Shown here: positions 44,709 through 53,866 of the stretch, piece by piece
Layout of the letters: each line of letters begins with the position of its first letter
Numbering within the stretch: the stretch's first letter is position 1
Assembly (NCBI RefSeq): GCF_018982965.1
Contig: NZ_JACBYP010000018.1
Coordinates: 31,022-95,021 of the forward strand
Direction of reading: 5' to 3'
Length of the DNA stretch: 64,000 bases
Source: Streptomyces mayonensis
Lineage (GTDB): Bacteria; Actinomycetota; Actinomycetes; Streptomycetales; Streptomycetaceae
Made by a program: the position numbers and the translations under genes
Notes under the pieces: generated by a model
Seen by the model: the letters and a program-made list of their open reading frames with translations, nothing else
The model's database searches: none
What the model was told of the DNA's origin: nothing

Positions 44709-44796
44709 GGGCCTCTCCAGCTCAAGCGAGGGGTGGGGACGCGTCACGGGCCCCCAGGTACAGGGCCAGGGTAACCGCTCGGGGATACTGGACGGC

Positions 44797-46254
44797 ATGG
44801 CTTACGACGATCTTCGCTCCCTGCTCAGGGCGCTGGAGCGCGAGGGCGACCTCAAGCGCATCAAGGCCGAGGTGGACCCGTACCTGGAGGTCGGGGAGAT
44901 CGTCGACCGGGTGAACAAGGCGGGCGGCCCGGCGCTGCTCTTCGAGAACGTGAAGGGCTCCGACATGCCCCTCGCGATGAACGTCTTCGGCACCGACCGC
45001 CGCCTGCTCAAGGCCCTCGGGCTCAAGGCGTACTCCGACATCTCCGACAAGATCGGCGGGCTGCTCCGCCCCGAGCTGCCGCAGGGCTTCGTCGGTGTGC
45101 GCGAGGCCTTCGGGAAGCTCGGCGCGATGACGCACGTACCGCCGAAGAAGGTGAAGGGGGACAGCGCGCCCGTCCAGGAGACCGTCCTCACCGGCGACGA
45201 CGTCGACCTCGACCGCCTCCCGGCCCTCTTCACCTGGCCCGACGACGGCGGCTCCTTCTTCAACCTCGGGCTCACCCACACCAAGGACCCGGAGACGGGC
45301 ATCCGGAACCTCGGCCTGTACCGGCTCCAGCGCCACGACAGGCGCACCATCGGCATGCACTGGCAGATCCACAAGGACAGCCGCAACCACTACCAGGTCG
45401 CCGCCCGGCGCGGTGAGCGGCTGCCGGTCGCGATCGCCTTCGGCTGCCCGCCCGCCGTGACGTACGCCTCCACCGCGCCGCTCCCCGGCGACATCGACGA
45501 GTACCTGTTCGCCGGGTTCCTGCAGGGCAAGCGGATCGAGATGGTGGACTGCAAGACGGTCCCGCTCCAGGTGCCCGCGCAGGCCGAGGTCGTCATCGAG
45601 GGCTGGCTCGAGCCCGGCGAGATGCTCCCCGAGGGCCCCTTCGGCGACCACACCGGCTTCTACACGCCGCAGGAGCCGTTCCCCGCACTGAAGATCGACT
45701 GCGTGACGATGCGGAAGCGTCCGCTGCTCCAGTCGATCGTGGTCGGCCGCCCGCCGACGGAGGACGGCCCCCTCGGCCGGGCCACGGAGCGCTTCTTCCT
45801 CCCGCTCCTCAAGATCATCGTCCCGGACATCGTGGACTACCACCTGCCCGAGGCCGGCGGCTTCCACAACTGCGCGATCGTCTCGATCGACAAGAAGTAC
45901 CCCAAGCACGCGCAGAAGGTGATGCACGCCGTCTGGGGCGCGCACATGATGTCCCTGACCAAGCTGATCGTGGTCGTCGACTCCGACTGCGACGTCCACG
46001 ACCTGCACGAGGTCGCGTGGCGGGCGCTCGGCAACACCGACTACGCCCGTGACCTCACCGTCGTCGAAGGCCCGGTCGACCACCTCGACCACGCCTCCTA
46101 CCAGCAGTTCTGGGGCGGTAAGGCGGGCATCGACGCCACGCGGAAACTGCCCGAGGAGGGGTACACGCGCGACGGGGGCTGGCCGGACATGGTGCTGTCC
46201 GACCCGGATACGGCGGCGAAGGTCGACCGCCGCTGGAAGGAGTACGGACTGTGA
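44797..46254 (+). CDS. mqnL: UbiD-family decarboxylase, menaquinone (futalosine) pathway
   Basis: 485 aa, UbiD family. Conserved segments include [13 protein letters not shown] and PLQSIVVG-like [14 protein letters not shown]; the prenyl-FMN-dependent active-site Glu lies in this region. It should decarboxylate the prenylated 6-naphthoate intermediate. Prenyl-FMN would come from the UbiX-like mqnM product encoded further on. ATG 44797 lacks a ribosome binding site and may be leaderless; a longer start at 44707 is unlikely. It overlaps mqnP by 4 nt. Confidence 0.9.
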   Translation: MAYDDLRSLLRALEREGDLKRIKAEVDPYLEVGEIVDRVNKAGGPALLFENVKGSDMPLAMNVFGTDRRLLKALGLKAYSDISDKIGGLLRPELPQGFVGVREAFGKLGAMTHVPPKKVKGDSAPVQETVLTGDDVDLDRLPALFTWPDDGGSFFNLGLTHTKDPETGIRNLGLYRLQRHDRRTIGMHWQIHKDSRNHYQVAARRGERLPVAIAFGCPPAVTYASTAPLPGDIDEYLFAGFLQGKRIEMVDCKTVPLQVPAQAEVVIEGWLEPGEMLPEGPFGDHTGFYTPQEPFPALKIDCVTMRKRPLLQSIVVGRPPTEDGPLGRATERFFLPLLKIIVPDIVDYHLPEAGGFHNCAIVSIDKKYPKHAQKVMHAVWGAHMMSLTKLIVVVDSDCDVHDLHEVAWRALGNTDYARDLTVVEGPVDHLDHASYQQFWGGKAGIDATRKLPEEGYTRDGGWPDMVLSDPDTAAKVDRRWKEYGL

Positions 46255-47156
46255 CGTCGGCTTCCGCCGCCCTGCCGCAGCAGCCGGGGCGCACCAAGGC
46301 CTTCCTGCGCCTGGTGATGATCGAGCACTCGGTGTTCGCGCTGCCCTTCGCCTACATCGCCGCGCTGACCGCGATGTACCGGTGGGACGAGAACATCCAC
46401 TGGGGCCGGCTGCTCCTGGTCACCGTCGCCATGGTGGGCCTGCGCACCTTCGCGATGGCGGTCAACCGGATCATCGACCGCGAGATCGACGCCCGCAACC
46501 CGCGCACCGCCCACCGCGAACTGGTCACCGGCGCCATGTCGGTCAAGCACGCCTGGACCGGCGCGCTGGTCGCCCTCGTCGTCTTCCTCGGCGCGGCGGC
46601 CCTGCTCAACCCGCTCTGCCTGGCCCTCGCCCCCGTGGCCGTCGTACCGATGGTGGTCTACCCGTACGGCAAGCGGTTCACGAACTTCCCGCAGGCCATC
46701 CTCGGCCTCGCCCAGGCCATGGGCCCGATCGGCGGCTGGCTGGCGATCACCGGCGAGTGGTCCTGGGAGGCCGTGATCCTCGGCCTGGCGGTCGGCATCT
46801 GGATCGGCGGCTTCGACCTGATCTACGCCTGCCAGGACGTCGAGACCGACCGGCAGGTCGGCGTGAAGTCCGTCCCGGCCCGCTTCGGCGTCCCTGCCGC
46901 GATCTGGGGCGCCCGCGCCTGCCACACGGTCACCACCGCCCTGTTCGCCTGGTACGCCGTCGCCACCGACGCCGGCGCCTTCTTCTGGCTCGGCCTGCTG
47001 ATCGTGGCGGGCGCCTTCGGCTACGAGCACACCATCGTCCGCCCCCACGACCTGACCCGCCTCAACAGGGCGTTCTTCTCGGTCAACGGCTTCATCGGCA
47101 TTGCCCTGTTCGTGTGTGCGCTGCTGGACCTGCTGGTTCGGGGTCTGACCGTCTGA
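46251..47156 (+). CDS. mqnP: UbiA-family prenyltransferase, menaquinone pathway
   Basis: 301 aa with about eight membrane segments. The two Asp-rich motifs are NRIIDREIDARNPRT and DLIYACQDVETDRQVG. It attaches the polyprenyl chain to the dihydroxy-naphthoate precursor in the membrane. GTG 46251 overlaps the mqnL stop (GTGA). Confidence 0.9.
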   Translation: MTSASAALPQQPGRTKAFLRLVMIEHSVFALPFAYIAALTAMYRWDENIHWGRLLLVTVAMVGLRTFAMAVNRIIDREIDARNPRTAHRELVTGAMSVKHAWTGALVALVVFLGAAALLNPLCLALAPVAVVPMVVYPYGKRFTNFPQAILGLAQAMGPIGGWLAITGEWSWEAVILGLAVGIWIGGFDLIYACQDVETDRQVGVKSVPARFGVPAAIWGARACHTVTTALFAWYAVATDAGAFFWLGLLIVAGAFGYEHTIVRPHDLTRLNRAFFSVNGFIGIALFVCALLDLLVRGLTV

Positions 47157-47202
47157 ATACGGTGCGGCCTACCATCGGGAGCAGGAACCCAGGGAGGCCA
47201 CC

Positions 47203-47775
47203 GTGACCGTCTCGGACCTTGACCGCCTGCACTCGCAGCTCAGCCGGCTGGAGGGCATGTTCCCCGGCTATCGCACGGAGATTGTCGAGGGCAGCATCAT
47301 GATGAACCCGGTCAGGCCGTTCCACGGGAGGACGATCACGCGACTGTGGGTCGACCTGGAGGACCAGCTCCCCGACGGCTGGAGTCTGGTCACCGACGTC
47401 GCGTTCCCCTTCGACGGGGACAACGAGTTCTGCCCCGATCTGGCGGTCATTCCGAGCGAGGCCGAGGCCGAGAACAGCGGCTCGTACCAGGCCGACCTGA
47501 TCGAGTTCGTGGCCGAGGTGGTGTCGCCGAGCAGCGTCCGCCGCGACTACGAGGTCAAGCCGCTCTGGTACGCCTCCCGCGGCATCGCCAACTACCTGGT
47601 CTTCGACCCGCTGCGCGGGCAGGTCGTGACCATGTGGAACCCCGGCCCCGACGGATACCGCGGCCGCGACATGCTCCGCTACGGCCCCGACCTCACCGTC
47701 GACTCCCCCCTCGGGAAGCTGACCATCGACACCGGCCGCCTCCCCGTGGACCCCAAGGCACCGGACCGGTCCTGA
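47203..47775 (+). CDS. Uma2-family (PD-(D/E)XK-like) protein
   Basis: 190 aa. Core segments CPDLAVIPSEAEAEN and LIEFVAEVVSPSSVRRDYEV, with LVFDPLRG; this is the Uma2 family of putative restriction-endonuclease-fold proteins, common in actinobacteria and cyanobacteria. AGGGAGG precedes GTG 47203. It interrupts the menaquinone gene run, with 46 bp before and 31 bp after, and is probably unrelated to that pathway. Confidence 0.85.
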   Translation: MTVSDLDRLHSQLSRLEGMFPGYRTEIVEGSIMMNPVRPFHGRTITRLWVDLEDQLPDGWSLVTDVAFPFDGDNEFCPDLAVIPSEAEAENSGSYQADLIEFVAEVVSPSSVRRDYEVKPLWYASRGIANYLVFDPLRGQVVTMWNPGPDGYRGRDMLRYGPDLTVDSPLGKLTIDTGRLPVDPKAPDRS

Positions 47776-47806
47776 GGACTGCCCCGTCCACCGGTAGGCT
47801 CAAGAT

Positions 47807-48484
47807 GTGAACCCAGGAGAATCGCAGCGCACGCCTTGGATCGTGGGGGTGTCCGGGGCGTCCGGCACCCCGTACGCCGCCGCCGTGCTGCGTGCGCTGC
47901 TCGCCGCCGGCGAGAGCGTCGACCTGGTGGTCAGCCGGGCCTCGCGGCTCACCCTGCTCGACGAGACCGGCATCTCCTTCCGCGACGCCCACTGGCAGCA
48001 GGACCTGCGCGAGTGGCTGGCCCGCGGAGCCGACGGAAAGCCGGACGCGTTCGACGCGGACGTGACCGGCGTACGGCACTGGAGCGCGGGCGACCTCGCG
48101 GCCGGGCCGTCCTCGGGGTCGTACCCGGCCAAGGGCATGCTCATCGTGCCCGCGTCGACGGCCTGCGTGGCCGGTGTCGCGCTCGGCCTGTCGAAGGACC
48201 TGCTCCAGCGGACGGCGAGCGTCACCCTCAAGGAGCGCCGCCGGCTCGTCGTCGCCGTACGGGAGAGCCCGCTGGACGGGCGTACCCTGCGGCACCTGGT
48301 GACGCTGGACGACGCGGGCGCGGCCGTGGTGCCCGCCTCCCCGGCCTTCTACGCGGGGGCGACGCACATCCAGGACCTGGTGGACTTCGTCGCCGGGCGC
48401 GTCCTGGACGCGGCGGGCGTCGGCCACGACCTCTACCGCCGCTGGCGGGGCGAGCTGGGCGCGGCCCGCCCGCCCGGCCCCTGA
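47807..48484 (+). CDS. mqnM: UbiX-family prenyl-FMN synthase, menaquinone pathway
   Basis: 225 aa. FMN-binding start GVSGASGTPYAAAVLRALL and the late VVPASPAFYAG segment are UbiX signatures. It makes the prenyl-FMN cofactor used by the UbiD-like MqnL. GTG 47807 is read with CAGGAG upstream. Confidence 0.9.
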   Translation: MNPGESQRTPWIVGVSGASGTPYAAAVLRALLAAGESVDLVVSRASRLTLLDETGISFRDAHWQQDLREWLARGADGKPDAFDADVTGVRHWSAGDLAAGPSSGSYPAKGMLIVPASTACVAGVALGLSKDLLQRTASVTLKERRRLVVAVRESPLDGRTLRHLVTLDDAGAAVVPASPAFYAGATHIQDLVDFVAGRVLDAAGVGHDLYRRWRGELGAARPPGP

Positions 48485-48576
48485 GCACCACACCCCCGAT
48501 CACACCCGCAATCACACCCCCCACGCACCTTCGTTACCCACATCTTCAGAATTCTTCAGTGGAAGGCTTCGATCGC

Positions 48577-49032
48577 ATGGACGCGGTGGACAGGCAGCTC
48601 ATCCAGGCCCTGAGGGAGAACGGCCGGGCCTCCTACGCCGAGCTGGGGCGCCTCGTCGGGCTCTCGGGACCCAGCGTCACCGACCGCATCAACCGGCTGG
48701 AGGCGGCCGGCGTCATCACCGGCTACCGGGCCACCGTCGACGCCGCCTCGCTCGGCCTCGGCGTCACCGCACTCATCGGTGTCTCGCTCTCCGACGCCGC
48801 CGACCACGAGGACGTGGCCCAGCGGCTCAAGGAGCTGCGGGAGATCGAGGACTGCTGGTTCATCGCCGGCGACGACTCCTACATGCTCAAGGTGCGCGCG
48901 GCCGACGTGGACGGCCTGGAGAGCATCATCCGGCGGCTGTCGGGCACCAAGGGCGTCTCCAGGACCCGTACCACCATCGTGCTGTCCACCAAGTGGGAGA
49001 ACCGGGTGGGCGAACTCCCCGAAGAGGTCTAG
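48577..49032 (+). CDS. Lrp/AsnC-family regulator
   Basis: 151 aa. The N-terminal helix-turn-helix (AVDRQLIQALRENGRASYAE, LGRLVGLSGPSVTDRINRLE) is followed by the RAM ligand-binding domain. It lies between mqnM and mqnE and could regulate the menaquinone genes. ATG 48577 has GGAAGG 11 nt upstream; GTG 48559 in the same frame is an alternative. Confidence 0.9.
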   Translation: MDAVDRQLIQALRENGRASYAELGRLVGLSGPSVTDRINRLEAAGVITGYRATVDAASLGLGVTALIGVSLSDAADHEDVAQRLKELREIEDCWFIAGDDSYMLKVRAADVDGLESIIRRLSGTKGVSRTRTTIVLSTKWENRVGELPEEV

Positions 49033-49097
49033 CCACCGGAACCGGCCGCCGCGCCGGAGCGTACGGTTGACGGGTTCGTCTCAGAAAGAGGTATCGC

Positions 49098-50261
49098 ATG
49101 GACGCCGGGCTCAAGCGCGAGCTGGAGCAGAAGGTCCGCTCCGGTGAGCGGCTGACCCGCGAGGACGGCATCGCGCTGTACGAGTCGGACGATCTCGCCT
49201 GGCTCGGCGGCCTCGCGCACGAGGTGCGGACGCGGAAGAACGGCGACGTCGTCCACTTCAACGTCAACCGCCACCTCAACATGACCAACGTGTGCACCGC
49301 CTCCTGCGCGTACTGCTCCTTCCAGCGCAAGCCGGGGGAGAAGGACGCGTACACGATGCGCATCGAGGAGGCGGTGAAGCTCGCCAAGGCGATGGAGGGC
49401 GAGAACCTCACCGAGCTGCACATCGTCAACGGCCTGCACCCCAACCTGCCGTGGCGCTACTACCCGCGCTCGCTGCGCGAACTGAAGGCCGCGCTGCCCG
49501 AGGTGTCCCTCAAGGCGTTCACGGCCACCGAGATCCACCACTTCGAGACCATCTCCGGGATGTCCGCCTCCGACATCCTGGACGAGCTGATCGACGCCGG
49601 TCTGGAGTCCCTCACCGGCGGCGGCGCGGAGATCTTCGACTGGGAGGTGCGGCAGCACATCGTCGACCACCGCACCCACTGGGAGGACTGGTCCCGCATC
49701 CACCGCCTGGCGCACGAGAAGGGCCTGAAGACCCCGTGCACCATGCTCTACGGCCACATCGAGGAGCCCCGCCACCGCGTGGACCACGTGCTGCGCCTGC
49801 GTGAGCTACAGGACGAGACGAACGGCTTCCAGGTCTTCATCCCGCTGCGCTACCAGCACGACTTCGTGGACATGAAGGACGGCAAGGTCCGCAACCGGCT
49901 CCAGGCGCGGACGCAGATGGCGACCGGCGCGGAGGCCCTGAAGACCTTCGCCGTCTCCCGCCTCCTCTTCGACAACGTCCCGCACGTCAAGGTCTTCTGG
50001 GTCATGCACGGCGTCCAGACGGCCCAGCTGGCCTTCCAGCACGGCGCGGACGACATGGACGGCTCGGTCGTCGAGTACAAGATCACTCACGACGCGGACG
50101 ACTTCGGCACGCCGAACAAGCTGACCCGCGAGGACCTGCTCGACCTCATCCGCGACGCCGGGTTCCGCCCGGTCGAGCGGAACACGCGGTACGAGATCCT
50201 GCGGGAGTACGAGGGCCCCGACCCGGAGCGCCGGGAGGCGCCGCAGCCGATGCGGGTCTGA
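49098..50261 (+). CDS. mqnE: Aminofutalosine synthase (radical SAM)
   Basis: 387 aa. CTASCAYC (Cys 66, 70, 73) is the radical SAM cluster motif. It joins chorismate-derived 3-[(1-carboxyvinyl)oxy]benzoate with SAM to give 6-amino-6-deoxyfutalosine, the first radical step of the futalosine menaquinone route. ATG 49098 follows AGAAAGAGG. Confidence 0.95.
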   Translation: MDAGLKRELEQKVRSGERLTREDGIALYESDDLAWLGGLAHEVRTRKNGDVVHFNVNRHLNMTNVCTASCAYCSFQRKPGEKDAYTMRIEEAVKLAKAMEGENLTELHIVNGLHPNLPWRYYPRSLRELKAALPEVSLKAFTATEIHHFETISGMSASDILDELIDAGLESLTGGGAEIFDWEVRQHIVDHRTHWEDWSRIHRLAHEKGLKTPCTMLYGHIEEPRHRVDHVLRLRELQDETNGFQVFIPLRYQHDFVDMKDGKVRNRLQARTQMATGAEALKTFAVSRLLFDNVPHVKVFWVMHGVQTAQLAFQHGADDMDGSVVEYKITHDADDFGTPNKLTREDLLDLIRDAGFRPVERNTRYEILREYEGPDPERREAPQPMRV

Positions 50262-50314
50262 TTCCCCGAGGCCGTTCTTCGGCTGCGGGCGGTGGGGGCC
50301 GTTCGGCCGTTCGC

Positions 50315-50460
50315 GCAGTTCCCCGCGCCTCTCTGGGCACACCCTGACGCCTGCTGACAGGGGCGCCGGGACTGTCCCGACGCAGGGGCGCGGGGCTGTA
50401 TCGATATGCGGCTCCGCCGCGTGGGTGCGACCAGCCCCCCACGCGCCCGTACCCGGCATC
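50315..50460. repeat. Common Streptomyces intergenic palindromic repeat
   Basis: The arms CCCCGCGCC (50321-50329) and GGCGCGGGG (50387-50395), followed by CTGTATCGATATGCGGC and a GCGGCtccGCCGC hairpin (50408-50420), match a dispersed palindromic repeat that I recognise from many Streptomyces intergenic regions. It may also act as a terminator after mqnE. Confidence 0.6.
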
Positions 50461-50495
50461 CGATCGAACCGCCCCCCGGCGGGTACCCGCACCCC

Positions 50496-51134
50496 ATGGC
50501 CACCGAGGACGACTACACCGCACAACCCTTCGTTCCGGACCGCGGCGGCCTGACCGCCCTCCGCAAGGCCGCCGCCGACTGCCACGGCTGCCCCCTGCAC
50601 CGGGACGCCACCCGGACCGTCTTCGGCGCCGGAAAGGCCTCCGCCCGCGTCATGCTCGTCGGCGAACAGCCCGGCGACCAGGAGGACCGGCGGGGCGAGC
50701 CCTTCGTCGGCCCCGCCGGGCGGCTGCTCGACCGGGCGCTGGCGGAGGCCGGCGTCGACCCGGCGGACGCGTACGTCACCAACGCCGTCAAGCACTTCAA
50801 GTTCACCCGGACCGAACCCCGCAAGCGCCGTATCCACAAGGCGCCCACCCTGCGCGAGGCGGCCGCCTGCGGCCCCTGGCTGGCCGCCGAGCTGGACCGC
50901 GTCAAGCCCGAGCTGATCGTCGTCCTCGGCGCCACCGCCGGCAAGGCGCTGCTCGGCTCCGCGTTCCGGGTCACCCGGGTGCGCGGCACCGTGCTGGAGG
51001 AGGAGATCCACGGGCACCCCGAACGGCTGGTGCCGACCGTGCACCCCTCGGCGGTGCTGCGGTCCGACGACCGGGACGCCGCCTACCAGGGGCTGCTGTC
51101 GGACCTGAAAGTGGCTGCACGGGCACTTTCGTAA
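50496..51134 (+). CDS. udgX: UdgX-type uracil-DNA glycosylase/cross-linking protein
   Basis: 212 aa. Family 4-like UDG segments GEQPGDQEDRRGEPFVGPAG and HPSAVLR, with Fe-S Cys (CHGCP, CGPW). The KRRIH motif (residues 110-114) is the hallmark of UdgX, whose His forms a covalent bond to the sugar after uracil removal. The extended frame above ATG 50496 lies in the intergenic repeat and is not coding. Confidence 0.9.
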   Translation: MATEDDYTAQPFVPDRGGLTALRKAAADCHGCPLHRDATRTVFGAGKASARVMLVGEQPGDQEDRRGEPFVGPAGRLLDRALAEAGVDPADAYVTNAVKHFKFTRTEPRKRRIHKAPTLREAAACGPWLAAELDRVKPELIVVLGATAGKALLGSAFRVTRVRGTVLEEEIHGHPERLVPTVHPSAVLRSDDRDAAYQGLLSDLKVAARALS

Positions 51135-51150
51135 TGGTTACTATGGCTGC

Positions 51151-51675
51151 GTGTCCCTTACTTTCACTTTCGATCCGGCCGTCACCCCCGAACTCCGCGA
51201 CGGCGTGCTCGACCTGTGGACCGACGTGTCCAACGCGGGCGGCGCCGTGGCCTTCGTGCCGCCCGTGACGCGCGAGGAGGTGCGCCCGGCGCTGGTCAAG
51301 CACATGGTCGGCATGGCCGAGGGCGGCACCCGCCTGCTCGTCGGCCACGACGAGGAGGGCCGGGTGGCCGCCACCGCGTTCCTCGTCCAGAACACGCACC
51401 GGCTGATGACCCACTGGCTGTGGCTCTACACGGTCATGGTCCACCCCCGCCACCAGGGCCGCGGCTACGGCCGGGACCTGATGACCGCCGCCGCGGAGGC
51501 GGCCCGCACCCTCGGCGGCATCGAGGCGATCCGCCTCACCTGCCGCGGCGGCCTCGGCCTGGAGCGGTTCTACGAGTCCTGCGGGTACAAGGAGGTCGGC
51601 CGGATCCCCGCCGCGATCCGCGTGGCGCCGGGCGACGACCGCGACGACGTCTTCATGCTCCTGCCGCTGACCTGA
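51151..51675 (+). CDS. GNAT-family acetyltransferase
   Basis: 174 aa. Acetyl-CoA-binding motif A is VMVHPRHQGRGYGRDLM, with the C-terminal FYESCGYKEVGR. Substrate unknown. GTG 51151 is 16 bp after udgX. Its stop lies inside a TGACC repeat. Confidence 0.85.
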   Translation: MSLTFTFDPAVTPELRDGVLDLWTDVSNAGGAVAFVPPVTREEVRPALVKHMVGMAEGGTRLLVGHDEEGRVAATAFLVQNTHRLMTHWLWLYTVMVHPRHQGRGYGRDLMTAAAEAARTLGGIEAIRLTCRGGLGLERFYESCGYKEVGRIPAAIRVAPGDDRDDVFMLLPLT

Positions 51676-51705
51676 CCTGACCTGACCTGACCTGACCTGG
51701 CCTGG
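51668..51705 (+). repeat. TGACC pentanucleotide microsatellite
   Basis: About six tandem TGACC units (later ones drifting to TGGCC) begin in the last codons of the acetyltransferase gene and include its stop codon. Confidence 0.8.
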
Positions 51706-51824
51706 CCTTCGCCGTCGGACGGCCCCTGGCGGCGAACCGAGTGCGACCCCCCTGCGGGACGGGGACCCCGGCATGTTTCACTGGACGGTGCCCCTTTGTG
51801 CCGGAAACGGAAGAGTGGATTGAG

Positions 51825-52130
51825 ATGCTCCGCTACACGCTGATGCGCCTCGGGATCTTCGCGGGTTGCCTCGTGGCCGTCTGGGGCCTCGTCTACGTCG
51901 GAGTCTTCCCGCGCGGTCTCGGCGACTCCAACGGCATGTGGATCCTCCTGCTCGCCCTGCTGATCTCCGCTCCCATCAGCTACATCGCCCTGCGCAAGGA
52001 GCGCGACCGCGCCTCGGAGCGGGTCGTCCAGCGCGTCGACCGCATGAAGGCCAACCTGGACGCCAACCGCGGCCAGGAGGACGTCGCCGACGACACGGCG
52101 CGCGCCCAGGGCCACGCCTCGGCCTCGTAA
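51825..52130 (+). CDS. DUF4229 small membrane protein
   Basis: 101 aa. Two membrane spans (LGIFAGCLVAVWGLVYVGVF, WILLLALLISAPISYIAL) and a charged cytoplasmic tail with RASERVVQRVDRMKANL match the DUF4229 family of actinobacteria, usually next to menaquinone genes. ATG 51825 is chosen over an upstream frame. Confidence 0.8.
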   Translation: MLRYTLMRLGIFAGCLVAVWGLVYVGVFPRGLGDSNGMWILLLALLISAPISYIALRKERDRASERVVQRVDRMKANLDANRGQEDVADDTARAQGHASAS

Positions 52131-52149
52131 CGCCCGTCACACGCCCGCA

Positions 52150-52184
52150 CGCCCCGGCTTCCTAATTCACGGGAAACCGGGGCG
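52150..52184 (+). terminator. Intrinsic terminator after the DUF4229 gene
   Basis: CGCCCCGG and CCGGGGCG (52150-52157, 52177-52184) form an 8-bp stem with a 19-nt loop, followed by the T-rich CTTTGCGTTTTGC. Confidence 0.7.
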
Positions 52185-52219
52185 CTTTGCGTTTTGCGGG
52201 CGTTGGTGCACTCCTGCCT

Positions 52220-52238
52220 CTCAAAGTGAGGCTTTGAG
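52220..52238. promoter_or_regulatory. CTCAAAG/CTTTGAG inverted repeat
   Basis: CTCAAAG (52220-52226) and CTTTGAG (52232-52238) are perfectly inverted around TGAGG, about 30 bp before the leader peptide. Likely operator or promoter element for the transporter transcript. Confidence 0.5.
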
Positions 52239-52270
52239 TGTCCCAAAGCGCCAGTGTTAAAGTCGTGTGC

Positions 52271-52372
52271 ATGAAGCAAGCAGCCGCGCCCCTCACACCG
52301 CAGCGCCTCGCGCTCGTGGCGCGCCTGCACGTGGACCTCTGCCGGTGCGCGTCCGCGAACTGTCGCCCCTGA
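52271..52372 (+). CDS. Cys-containing leader peptide
   Basis: 33 aa, ending VDLCRCASANCRP with three Cys in the last 10 residues. Short peptides ending in similar His-Val-Asp-Leu-Cys-Arg sequences precede sulfur and cysteine genes in actinobacteria and are thought to work by ribosome-mediated attenuation. It lies 97 bp upstream of a DAACS-family transporter. ATG 52271 immediately follows a GTGTGC context without a strong ribosome binding site. Confidence 0.6.
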   Translation: MKQAAAPLTPQRLALVARLHVDLCRCASANCRP

Positions 52373-52469
52373 CGTTCCCCCTCATCCCGCCGTCCTCCAC
52401 GTCTTTCCACGTCTCTCCGCGCCCCACGTCAGCTCAGCGCCATCCCCGCGTCCCGTCCCCTTACGGAGC

Positions 52470-53801
52470 ATGTCCGTGTCCTCTTCCTCGTCAGTGTCCT
52501 CGGTCACGAAGTACCTCAAGGTCCCCTTCTGGGCGCAGATACTCGCCGGTCTCGTCCTCGGCGTGCTGCTGGGCTGGCTGGCCCGCAGCCAGGACATATC
52601 CTGGCTGGTCACCACCCTGGAGAAGGTCGGTGACACCTTCATCGGCCTGCTGAAGCTGGCCGTCGCCCCGCTCGTCTTCTTCGCGATCCTGGTGTCGATC
52701 ACCAACCTGCGGAAGGTCAACAACGCGGCGCGCCTGGCGTCCCGCACCCTCCTCTGGTTCATGATCACGTCGCTGATCGCGGTGGCCATCGGCCTCGTCA
52801 TCGGCCTCGTCACCAACCCCGGCTCCGGCACCGGCCTCACCCCGGCCGACGGCGCCAAGCCCGAGCACACCGGCTCCTGGATCGACTTCCTGACCGGCAT
52901 CGTGCCGACCGACGTCATCACGCCGTTCACCGAGCTGAACGTCCTCCAGATCGTCTTCATGGCCGCCGTCGCCGGCATCGCCGCCCTCCAGCTCGGCGAG
53001 AGGGCCCAGCCGATCCTGAACCTGAGCGAGTCCGTCCTGGAACTCCTCCAGAAGGCCCTGTGGTGGGTCATCCGCCTCGCCCCGCTCGGCACCGTCGGCC
53101 TCATCGGCAAGGCCATCGCCACCTACGGCTGGGACCTTCTCGGCAAGTACGCCACCTTCACCGCCGACATCTACGTCGGCTGCGCGATCGTGATGTTCGT
53201 CGTCTACCCGACGCTGCTGGCCACCGTCGCCAAGGCGAGCCCGCTCCAGTTCTTCAAGGGCGCCTGGCCCGCCATCCAGCTGGGCTTCGTCTCCCGCTCC
53301 TCCGTCGGCACCATGCCGCTCACCCAGAAGGTCACCGAGCGCCTCGGCGTGCCGAAGGAGTACGCGTCCTTCGCCGTCCCCTTCGGCGCGACGACCAAGA
53401 TGGACGGCTGCGCCGCGGTCTACCCGGCCATCGCGGCGATCTTCGTCGCCCAGATCTTCGGCATCGACCTCGGGGTCGGCGACTACCTGCTGATCGCCTT
53501 CGTGTCCGTCGTCGGCTCCGCCGCCACGGCCGGCCTCACCGGCGCCACGGTCATGCTCACCCTGACCCTGTCCACCCTGGGCCTGCCCATGGAGGGCGTC
53601 GGCCTCCTCCTCGCCATCGACCCGATCCTGGACATGATGCGCACGGCCACGAACGTGGCGGGCCAGGCGCTGGTCCCGGTGATCGTCTCCGCCCGCGAGG
53701 GGCTGCTCGACCGCAAGGCCTACGACGAGGCCCACGCCTCGCCGATCGACGAGCCCGAGCGGGAGAAGCAGGAGTCGGAGCCGGTTCCGGTCGCCGCCTG
53801 A
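52470..53801 (+). CDS. Dicarboxylate/amino acid:cation symporter (DAACS family)
   Basis: 443 aa with about eight membrane segments and two re-entrant hairpins. Substrate-pocket motifs are SRSSVGTMPLT and KMDGCAAVYPA, which replace the usual SSSSATLP and NMDGT. The family moves dicarboxylates, glutamate or cystine with Na+ or H+. The upstream Cys leader peptide argues for L-cystine (TcyP-like) uptake. ATG 52470 follows CGGAGC. Near it are Ser-rich N-terminal codons. Confidence 0.8.
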   Translation: MSVSSSSSVSSVTKYLKVPFWAQILAGLVLGVLLGWLARSQDISWLVTTLEKVGDTFIGLLKLAVAPLVFFAILVSITNLRKVNNAARLASRTLLWFMITSLIAVAIGLVIGLVTNPGSGTGLTPADGAKPEHTGSWIDFLTGIVPTDVITPFTELNVLQIVFMAAVAGIAALQLGERAQPILNLSESVLELLQKALWWVIRLAPLGTVGLIGKAIATYGWDLLGKYATFTADIYVGCAIVMFVVYPTLLATVAKASPLQFFKGAWPAIQLGFVSRSSVGTMPLTQKVTERLGVPKEYASFAVPFGATTKMDGCAAVYPAIAAIFVAQIFGIDLGVGDYLLIAFVSVVGSAATAGLTGATVMLTLTLSTLGLPMEGVGLLLAIDPILDMMRTATNVAGQALVPVIVSAREGLLDRKAYDEAHASPIDEPEREKQESEPVPVAA

Positions 53802-53866
53802 CCTCGGTGATCAGGGCGTCGGCACCGCGCTGGGGTCCTGATCACCGCCGCACGGACCGTACGCTG

